From NCBI GenBank assembly GCA_002713495.1, contig PATA01000013.1, positions 22,575 through 27,662 on the forward strand: a stretch of 5,088 nucleotides of DNA, in the 5' to 3' direction. The position numbers and the translations under genes were made by a program. This document shows positions 1 through 5,088 of this stretch, one piece after another. Position 1 is the first letter of the stretch; each line of letters starts with the position of its first letter. This DNA comes from Flavobacteriaceae bacterium (GTDB lineage Bacteria; Bacteroidota; Bacteroidia; Flavobacteriales; Flavobacteriaceae). The notes beneath the pieces are model-generated. The model searched no databases, was not told the origin of the DNA, and worked only from the letters and a program-made list of their open reading frames with translations.

Positions 1-2471
1 GCTTTTGGCTTTTTCAATAACGATGTTATTATTACCATTTTAGTTTTTGCTCTGGTCAAAGCGACATAAAGGTTATTTAATGCATCTAATTCATTTTCAT
101 TCTTATCTTTATCAAAAATTTCTTTGGATTTTTCTCCATATGTTTCTAGTCTTGATGATATGTTAATTCTCCCAAAATCCACCAATGTATTTTCAAAGTC
201 CAATGGAAACCAAACTTGTCTAATAATGCTAGGGCTTGGCTGAAAATCTGAACTCAAAAATGGTAAAACTACGAATGGAAATTGTAACCCTTTTGCTTTG
301 TGAATGGTCATTATTCTTACTGCTTGAGTGTCATCTGGTAATGGTATAGTTAATTTCTCTGAATCACTTTCCCATTTTTTTAAAAATTTAAATATATCAT
401 CTGATTTCATTGAAAAATCATAACAATATTCCAAAAAGAATTCGAGATATGAATCAAAATTTTTATTCAAACCTAAATCATCAATATAACTTTCTATTAG
501 TTCAAAAAAACTGAGATGTTGAATCTGACTAGGGTTAAATGAAAATCCAAATTTTTTAGTTAAAAAAATAGAAAAATCATTGATTGTACCTTTTATAGAG
601 TTAGCAAAAATTTCATGTGCATATTTATCCAAATGGTTATTTTTAATAAAGTATTTGCAAATATTAGCTCTTTCAATTAATTTTTCTGGAAAAATATTGA
701 GCTTTAAAACTGAAATAATTAAACTAATTGATGAGGATTTTTTAATTAAAAGTGACTCAGTTGAGACAATTGGTATCTCTGTTTTTGAGATAGATTCAAA
801 AATTGATATTGCTTGATTTTTTTTTCTAACTAAAATTGCCATTGATCCCCAATTAAATCCATTTTTTTTGGCCTCTAAAAGCGAATCAATTGTTTTTTTT
901 ACATGAGTTGTATTTTCTTTCTCATTTACAAAATGTATTTCAACTTTTCCTCCTTTTGGTGATATTATTTCTTGATAAAAAGACTTTTTATAGAATGAAC
1001 GATATTCAGAATGAGAAAGTGATTCAAGCGCAATTTCAAAAAATTTATTGTTGAAATCAACTATTTCGTATAGACTTCTTTGATTTTTAAGTCGCTTTAT
1101 GATATTAATTTTTGTATTATTAAATTTTTTATTATTTAAAAAATTTAAAAACATGTTAATATTACCACCTCTCCATCTGTATATAGCTTGTTTAGGATCA
1201 CCAACTAAAAAAACCGAACCATATTCACCATTTAAATCCTCAACTTCCAGAGCATTTATTAATAGTGGTTTTAAATTTTTCCACTGAAGATTTGAAGTAT
1301 CCTGAAATTCATCAATAAAAAAATGCTTATACTTTTCTCCAATTTTCTCATAAATAAAAGGTGCTTCATATTCATCTACAACTTCAGATATTTTTTCATT
1401 AAATTGACCAACTAATATTTTTTTTTCTTCATTCTGATAGCTGTTCAAAGTATCCGCTATTTTTGAAATAAATGAAACTGGAATCCACTGCTTGTTAAGT
1501 TCATCAATTAAATTACATTTTAAAATACATCTCTTTGTATGCATGAAATATTTGTGAATTTCAGGAATTAATTTTTCTGCAATATTTATTAAGTCATTTG
1601 GATTATTTGTTTTTTTTATGACTCTATTTTTTTCACGTAAATTTTTTTCAAGATTGTTTGAGTAAAGACCCTCAAATTTTTTTTTAACAATTGAATTGAA
1701 ATGTTTAATAACCAATCCATTAGAAAAAATTGATTCACTTAGACCATTTGATGACAATATATTTAATGCTGACTTTGCATATTCAACAGCTTTGTTAGAT
1801 TCTATTAATCTAATTTTATTTAATTCCATTTGAGTCTTCTTAAAATCATCTGGAGTATTGGATCTTATTTTTTTTAAATACTCTCTATCATTTTCATTAA
1901 AAATAATCTTTGATACATCTATAAAAATATCTTTTATGGTCCGTTTATTATTTTTATCAATTTTATAATATGTGTAATCAACAAGAGATTTAGTTATTTC
2001 TTTGTCAACTCCAACTTGATCTATTAAAATATCAATGATTTCATTCAAAATTTCATCTTGGTCTATCACCACCTCAAATGATTTTGGAAGCTTGAGTTCT
2101 AATGCGAAGGATCTTATTATTCTATGTGTAAAGGAATCGAGGGTTAAAACATCAAACCCCGCATAATTAAATAAAATATTTTTTAGTATTCTTTCTGATT
2201 TTGCTCGAATTTCTTTTTGATCTAAATTAACTTCTTGCGAAACTTTATTTCTCATTTCACAATCATCTTTATTCATAAAATCTGAAAGATTTTCAATAAT
2301 TCTAAATTTCATTTCATTAACTGCCTTATTTGTAAAAGTCAATGCTAACAATGTCCTATAATGATCATCGTCGGAATTAGAAAGCAACTCCTTAATATAA
2401 TTGAATACAAGCGAGTATGTTTTTCCAGATCCAGCAGAGGCATCAATTATATTAAAGGAGGGTTTTATCAT
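1..2471 (-). CDS. UvrD/RecB-family (AddA-like) ATP-dependent DNA helicase, C-terminus cut by window edge
   Basis: This is a superfamily 1A DNA helicase/translocase, probably the motor subunit of a RecBCD/AddAB-type break-processing enzyme acting on cytoplasmic DNA ends. I read 823 codons in one frame with no stop. Visible motifs in order: Walker A ASAGSGKT (residues 11-18), motif Ia LTFTNKAVNEM (44-54), motif Ic TLDSFTHRI (110-118), motif II FFIDEFQDT (384-392; D387, E388), motif III VGDPKQAIYRWRGG (423-436), motif IV NQRS (463-466), motif V IMTIHKAKGLQF (720-731) and motif VI YVALTRAK (802-809). Long stretches between motifs Ic and II and between IV and V fit domains 1B and 2B. The start at 2471 is the only in-frame ATG after the upstream stop TGA (2511-2513), and it puts Walker A ten residues in, as usual for the family. 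There is no Shine-Dalgarno. Relatives are, from memory, around 1000-1100 residues, so about 200 are missing, including any C-terminal RecB-type nuclease. That end would decide whether it is a true AddA. Odd point: Gln464 in motif IV. Family is certain; subunit identity is inferred. Confidence 0.93.
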   Translation of the reverse strand, partial: MIKPSFNIIDASAGSGKTYSLVFNYIKELLSNSDDDHYRTLLALTFTNKAVNEMKFRIIENLSDFMNKDDCEMRNKVSQEVNLDQKEIRAKSERILKNILFNYAGFDVLTLDSFTHRIIRSFALELKLPKSFEVVIDQDEILNEIIDILIDQVGVDKEITKSLVDYTYYKIDKNNKRTIKDIFIDVSKIIFNENDREYLKKIRSNTPDDFKKTQMELNKIRLIESNKAVEYAKSALNILSSNGLSESIFSNGLVIKHFNSIVKKKFEGLYSNNLEKNLREKNRVIKKTNNPNDLINIAEKLIPEIHKYFMHTKRCILKCNLIDELNKQWIPVSFISKIADTLNSYQNEEKKILVGQFNEKISEVVDEYEAPFIYEKIGEKYKHFFIDEFQDTSNLQWKNLKPLLINALEVEDLNGEYGSVFLVGDPKQAIYRWRGGNINMFLNFLNNKKFNNTKINIIKRLKNQRSLYEIVDFNNKFFEIALESLSHSEYRSFYKKSFYQEIISPKGGKVEIHFVNEKENTTHVKKTIDSLLEAKKNGFNWGSMAILVRKKNQAISIFESISKTEIPIVSTESLLIKKSSSISLIISVLKLNIFPEKLIERANICKYFIKNNHLDKYAHEIFANSIKGTINDFSIFLTKKFGFSFNPSQIQHLSFFELIESYIDDLGLNKNFDSYLEFFLEYCYDFSMKSDDIFKFLKKWESDSEKLTIPLPDDTQAVRIMTIHKAKGLQFPFVVLPFLSSDFQPSPSIIRQVWFPLDFENTLVDFGRINISSRLETYGEKSKEIFDKDKNENELDALNNLYVALTRAKTKMVIITSLLKKPK

Positions 2472-2485
2472 TTTAATTAAGTAAC

Positions 2486-2497
2486 ATGTAAATGTAA
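2486..2497. repeat. tandem ATGTAA x2 in the divergent promoter region
   Basis: ATGTAA occurs twice head to tail (2486-2491 and 2492-2497). GTAAC flanks the unit on the left (2481-2485) and is re-formed on the right (2494-2498), so GTAA appears three times in 17 bases. It sits immediately upstream of the helicase start, overlapping its weak -7 candidate. Function unknown; low complexity is an adequate explanation. Confidence 0.35.
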
Positions 2498-2514
2498 CAG
2501 TTTCTTTATCTCAA
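2489..2514 (-). promoter_or_regulatory. weak candidate promoter of the helicase gene
   Basis: On the minus strand a TTG (2514-2512) is followed after 15 bases by TACATTTA (2496-2489), which matches TAnnTTTG except for its last base. The spacing is shorter than the usual 17-20 bases, so this is a poor promoter by consensus. It is listed because no better candidate lies in the short region upstream of the helicase start. Confidence 0.2.
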
Positions 2515-2521
2515 AAAACTG
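2498..2521. repeat. CAGTTT-N12-AAACTG inverted repeat, possible operator
   Basis: Perfect 6-bp arms lie at 2498-2503 and 2516-2521, separated by 12 bases and centred between the two divergent genes. The right arm contains the CTG that would act as the -33 element of the dismutase promoter, and the repeat also covers the TTG of the weak helicase promoter. The geometry suits a dimeric regulator, but I recognise no known operator and arms this short may arise by chance. Confidence 0.3.
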
Positions 2522-2548
2522 AAATAAGAAAAAGAAATTATAAATTTG
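2519..2548 (+). promoter_or_regulatory. candidate Bacteroidota primary-sigma promoter of the superoxide dismutase gene
   Basis: TAAATTTG at 2541-2548 is a perfect match to the Bacteroidota -7 consensus TAnnTTTG. Nineteen bases upstream lies CTG (2519-2521), a one-mismatch form of the -33 TTG element at the spacing typical of Flavobacterium promoters. Transcription would be expected to start about 4-6 bases after the -7 box, near 2552-2554, giving a leader of roughly 18-20 bases that is A/T only. The element match is read directly; use of the promoter is inferred, and in such AT-rich DNA a chance match is possible. Confidence 0.5.
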
Positions 2549-2571
2549 TAAAAAATATTAAAATTATTCTT

Positions 2572-3180
2572 ATGGCTTTTACACTCCCATCTTTACCTTA
2601 TTCAAATGATGCATTAGAACCCCACATTGATACAAAAACAATGGAAATTCATCATGGAAAACATCATAATGGCTATACCACGAAACTTAATGATTCTCTA
2701 GTGGGAAATGAACTAGAAAACAAATCAATTGAAGAGATTCTTAAAAATCTCGATATGAACAATACAGCATTGAGGAACAATGGCGGAGGATACTTTAATC
2801 ATTGTCTTTTCTGGGAAAGCTTGAGTCCTAAAGGTGGTGGTTTACCCACAGGTAGGCTCCTAGACGCCATTAATTCGGTTTATAAATCATTTGAATCATT
2901 TAAAAATGCATTTTCTAATATAGCAGCTACTAGATTTGGTTCTGGTTGGGCTTGGCTATGTGTTCACCCTGGTGGTGAAATTGAATTGTGTTCATCTGCA
3001 AATCAAGATAATCCACTTATGCCAGGAATTGGTTCTGGAGGATATCCGATTCTAGGTCTTGACGTATGGGAACATGCTTATTATTTGAATTACCAAAATA
3101 GAAGACCAGATTATATTAATGCATTTTTTGAAATTATAAATTGGGAAAATGTCAATAAACTATATGAATTACATTCATAG
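2572..3180 (+). CDS. superoxide dismutase, Fe/Mn family (Mn-type signature)
   Basis: The enzyme converts two superoxide radicals to hydrogen peroxide and oxygen. At 202 residues it is the normal length, and it has no signal peptide, so it is cytoplasmic. The alpha-hairpin domain (about 1-85) carries ligand His27 in MEIHHGKHH, the gateway residues His31 and Tyr35, and ligand His77 in GYFNHCLFW. The C-terminal alpha/beta domain carries FGSGWAWL (122-129), ANQDNPLM (143-150) and the signature DVWEHAYY (164-171) with ligands Asp164 and His168. The second-sphere Gln lies in the C-terminal domain (Gln145), and Gly73 occupies the position where Fe-SODs place their Gln. This is the Mn-SOD arrangement, though some such enzymes are cambialistic. 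The ATG at 2572 opens the typical [11 protein letters not shown]-terminus; there is no Shine-Dalgarno, and a TAnnTTTG promoter lies just upstream. It diverges from the helicase gene and converges on the purF-like gene with a 6-bp gap. Symbol withheld because sodA/sodB usage depends on the metal. Confidence 0.97.
   Translation: MAFTLPSLPYSNDALEPHIDTKTMEIHHGKHHNGYTTKLNDSLVGNELENKSIEEILKNLDMNNTALRNNGGGYFNHCLFWESLSPKGGGLPTGRLLDAINSVYKSFESFKNAFSNIAATRFGSGWAWLCVHPGGEIELCSSANQDNPLMPGIGSGGYPILGLDVWEHAYYLNYQNRRPDYINAFFEIINWENVNKLYELHS
3163..3179. terminator. weak AT-rich hairpin at the convergent gene junction
   Basis: TATGAAT (3163-3169) and ATTCATA (3173-3179) are perfect 7-bp inverted arms around a TAC loop, overlapping the dismutase stop codon. 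Just beyond is a 10-bp palindrome TTATTAATAA (3184-3193) over the stop codon of the opposing gene. Some transcription-ending signal is expected where two genes meet tail to tail six bases apart. However, the stem has a single G-C pair and no clear U-tract follows on either strand, so this is only a weak candidate. Confidence 0.2.
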
Positions 3181-3186
3181 AATTTA

Positions 3187-5085
3187 TTAATAAGCCCTCG
3201 TTGAGTTACCTTCGTAAAAATTAATAAATGCTTTATTAACTACCCTATTTCCTCCTGGTGTAGGGTAATTACCGGAAAAGTACCAATCTCCTTGATGTGT
3301 GGGACATGATTTGTGTAAATTTTCAATTGATTGGTAAATTATTTTTAATTCTGATTTTAAACCGTTTTGAGATAACAACTCAGCAATTTTATTAGATATT
3401 TGATTTGAGGTGAAAGGTTTGTATAATTCTTTGACAAAATTTTCTGTTTCTTGAATATCATTAATTATTGCATCTTTACATTTCTTATAAATAGAATCTA
3501 AAATGATTTTTTTATTACCAAGATCCTCATGTAATGAAATTGCAGCCTTGAATGCAATGAAATCCTCTAGTTTAGCCATATCAATTCCATAACAATCTGG
3601 ATACCTAATCTGCGGGGCACTTGAAACAATTATAATTTTACTTGGATTTAATCTATCAAGCATTCTTAAAATACTTTTCTCTAAAGTAGTTCCCCTAACA
3701 ATACTATCATCAATTATGACTAGATTATCGGTTTTTTTAATCACACCATATGTAACATCATAAACATGAGCAACAAGATCATCTCTACTTGAATCCTCCG
3801 TAATAAAAGTTCTCAATTTGGCATCTTTAATAGCAATTTTTTCAATTCTCGGTTTTAAAGTAATTAGTTCCTCTAAATATTTTGTATTGTTTGGAGAATT
3901 TTTTTGAATTAAATCTAAGAGCATTTTTTTTATATGCTCCTGAGCAGCATCAATCATTCCATAAAATGAAGTTTCCGCTGTATTTGGTATAAAAGAAAAA
4001 ACTGTATTTTTAAAATCAGAGTTTATGAATTTTAAAACTTCTGGAAAGATTTTCCTTCCTAATAATTTTCGTTCTCTATAAATCTCCGCATCACTTCCTC
4101 GAGAAAAATAAATTCTTTCAAAAGAGCATGATTTCTTGGGTAATTGCTCTAAAACTTTTACAATTTTTGCACTTTCACCCTTTTTAGTTATTATGGCTCT
4201 TCCTGGTTGAAGCTCTTTAATTTTTGTAAAAGGAACATCAAAAACAGTTTGAATAACAGGCCTTTCAGATGCGATAGTAACTATTTCCGGATCTTCGTAA
4301 TAATATGCCGGTCTTATACCCGAAGGGTCTCTCAGGACAAATGACTCTCCATGACCGAGCATACCTGCTATTGCGTAGCCTCCATCCCAATTCTTAGATG
4401 CCTTTGTCAAAACTTTTGACATATCTAATCTTGAGGCAATTTGAGGTGATGCTTCAGCTTTATTAAAACCTTCTTTTTTTAATTTCTTATATATTTTTGC
4501 AACAGCATCATCTAAAAAATGTCCGATTTTCTCCATTACAGTTATTGTATCTGCTCTTTCCTTTGGGTGCTGACCAAGCTCTACAAGATTTTCAAATAAC
4601 TCTGTAACATTTGTCATATTGAAATTACCAGCAATTATCAAATTTCGATGCTTCCAATTATTTTGTCGTAAAAAAGGGTGGACACTCTCTAAAGTATTTT
4701 TTCCAAAAGTTCCATACCTGACATGACCTAACATAATTTCACCAATATATGGAACACGTAATTTTAATTCCTCAGCATTATCCAATAGATTGGGAGAAAC
4801 TTTTAATTCAGAAACGACCCTATTATTTATTTTTTTAAATATATCTTGAATTGGCTCACTATCATTAGATCTGATTCTACTTATGTATCTTTGACCAGGA
4901 GGAAGATCTAGCTTTATACTTGCAAAGCCAGCTCCGTCTTGACCTCTGTTATGTTGTTTCTCCATCATTAAGTACATCTTATTTATACCATACAAGGAGG
5001 TCCCGTATTTTTTCTTAAAATAACTCAGAGGTTTTTTAAGGTGTATTAAAGCAATCCCACACTCATGTTTGACAGCATCACTCAT
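3187..5085 (-). CDS. amidophosphoribosyltransferase (PurF family, long Bacteroidota form)
   Basis: The family transfers glutamine-derived ammonia to PRPP to make 5-phosphoribosylamine, the committed step of de novo purine synthesis, in the cytoplasm. The N-terminal Ntn glutaminase domain has nucleophile Cys9 in ECGI (maturation would need removal of eight residues, as in the Bacillus enzyme), RGQDGAG (47-53), GHVRYGTFG (120-128), oxyanion-type GNFNMTN (153-159), Asp179 and RDPSGIRPAYYYED (252-265). The C-terminal phosphoribosyltransferase domain has FERIYFSRG (322-330), IPNTAETSFYG (366-376), RTFI (425-428), the PRPP loop IDDSIVRGTT (458-467) and SSAPQIRYPDCYGIDM (488-503). It ends in WYFSGNYPTPGG (601-612). 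At 632 residues it is well over 100 longer than E. coli PurF; an extra segment lies around 385-425 and more sequence around 520-590. Start at 5085 gives the expected MSDAVKHECGI. Flavobacteria often also carry a standard-length PurF, so this could be a paralogue with a modified role; I therefore leave the symbol blank. Confidence 0.93.
   Translation of the reverse strand: MSDAVKHECGIALIHLKKPLSYFKKKYGTSLYGINKMYLMMEKQHNRGQDGAGFASIKLDLPPGQRYISRIRSNDSEPIQDIFKKINNRVVSELKVSPNLLDNAEELKLRVPYIGEIMLGHVRYGTFGKNTLESVHPFLRQNNWKHRNLIIAGNFNMTNVTELFENLVELGQHPKERADTITVMEKIGHFLDDAVAKIYKKLKKEGFNKAEASPQIASRLDMSKVLTKASKNWDGGYAIAGMLGHGESFVLRDPSGIRPAYYYEDPEIVTIASERPVIQTVFDVPFTKIKELQPGRAIITKKGESAKIVKVLEQLPKKSCSFERIYFSRGSDAEIYRERKLLGRKIFPEVLKFINSDFKNTVFSFIPNTAETSFYGMIDAAQEHIKKMLLDLIQKNSPNNTKYLEELITLKPRIEKIAIKDAKLRTFITEDSSRDDLVAHVYDVTYGVIKKTDNLVIIDDSIVRGTTLEKSILRMLDRLNPSKIIIVSSAPQIRYPDCYGIDMAKLEDFIAFKAAISLHEDLGNKKIILDSIYKKCKDAIINDIQETENFVKELYKPFTSNQISNKIAELLSQNGLKSELKIIYQSIENLHKSCPTHQGDWYFSGNYPTPGGNRVVNKAFINFYEGNSTRAY
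3221..3239 (-). other. A/T-only hairpin followed by T5 inside the 3' end of the purF-like gene
   Basis: TTAATAAA (3221-3228) and TTTATTAA (3232-3239) are perfect 8-bp arms around a three-base loop. On the minus strand the stem is followed directly by five T residues (3220-3216). The shape resembles a terminator, but the stem contains no G-C pair and lies inside the coding region about 30 bases before the stop codon, encoding part of VVNKAFINF. It is most likely a coincidence of AT-rich coding sequence. Confidence 0.2.
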
Positions 5086-5088
5086 AAT

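Larger units (their letters stand above)
2472..2571. promoter_or_regulatory. divergent intergenic region between helicase and dismutase genes
   Basis: These 100 bases separate the two divergent start codons (2471 on minus, 2572 on plus) and must hold the promoters of both genes. The stretch is almost entirely A/T. It contains a tandem ATGTAA repeat (2486-2497), a CAGTTT/AAACTG inverted repeat (2498-2521) and a TAnnTTTG box (2541-2548). No Shine-Dalgarno sequence precedes either start, which is normal in Bacteroidota, where A-rich leaders often serve instead. Confidence 0.75.

Noticed and set aside
580..816. Plus-strand open frame of 78 codons
   Set aside because: It lies wholly antisense to the helicase reading frame, which has conserved motifs on both sides and runs unbroken. 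The translation has no recognisable domain.
817..825. Possible frameshift in the helicase at a homopolymer
   Set aside because: The full 823-codon translation counts exactly from the start at 2471 to base 3, with all motifs in one frame, so no frameshift is present here.
1099..1287. Plus-strand open frame of 62 codons with a hydrophobic N-terminus
   Set aside because: It is antisense to helicase motifs III and IV. The hydrophobic look comes from complementing Lys/Asn-rich codons; no promoter or start signal supports it.
3221..3239. Intrinsic terminator inside the purF-like gene
   Set aside because: The stem is entirely A/T and sits within codons that are part of the family's C-terminal sequence. 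A working terminator here would cut off the message before its stop codon.
5061..5085. Pseudogene or wrong start because the PurF catalytic Cys is residue 9, not 2
   Set aside because: A short propeptide before the nucleophile Cys is known for Bacillus-type PurF, and the residues before it (KHECGI) resemble a cleavable leader. All domain motifs downstream are intact.
1..5088. Mobile elements, CRISPR arrays, tRNA/rRNA genes, retron or toxin-antitoxin structures
   Set aside because: No spaced direct repeats, terminal inverted repeats, transposase motifs or structured RNA signatures were seen. Nearly all bases are accounted for by three housekeeping-type genes and one 100-bp promoter region.

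Overview
The window is very AT-rich and densely coding. It reads as a piece of a Bacteroidota core chromosome, most likely a marine Flavobacteriia-type organism with a low-GC genome. Three things point there. The three proteins have flavobacterial family signatures: the long (632-residue) PurF-like amidotransferase, the NNGGG..NH superoxide dismutase, and a RecB/AddA-like UvrD helicase with a WRGG motif III. None of the two visible translation starts with upstream sequence has a Shine-Dalgarno element. A perfect TAnnTTTG -7 box lies upstream of the dismutase gene. The lineage is inferred from remembered family resemblance, not from a search.

Layout. Bases 1-2471 (minus strand) are the first 823 codons of a large superfamily 1 DNA helicase whose C-terminus lies beyond the left edge. 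All the classical helicase motifs can be read in one uninterrupted frame. Bases 2472-2571 are a 100-bp divergent intergenic region. It holds a good Bacteroidota-type promoter for the dismutase, a much weaker candidate for the helicase, an inverted repeat and a small tandem repeat. Bases 2572-3180 (plus) encode a complete cytoplasmic Mn-type superoxide dismutase. After a 6-bp gap, bases 3187-5085 (minus) encode a complete amidophosphoribosyltransferase-family protein that converges tail-to-tail on the dismutase. Only three bases upstream of its start codon are in the window.

How the genes relate. They belong to different housekeeping processes: double-strand break processing or recombination, superoxide detoxification, and the glutamine/PRPP step of purine synthesis. 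They do not form one operon; the arrangement is minus / plus / minus. The helicase and dismutase share an upstream region and could share a regulator, but nothing in the sequence proves it.

I looked for a novel system (repeat arrays, mobile elements, RNA genes, toxin-antitoxin pairs, retrons, unexplained ORFs) and found none. The points most worth a second look are residue-level: a Gln in helicase motif IV where an aromatic is expected, and partly displaced iron-sulfur-type cysteines plus an altered oxyanion-hole motif in the long PurF homologue. The 100-bp divergent promoter region also merits a look.
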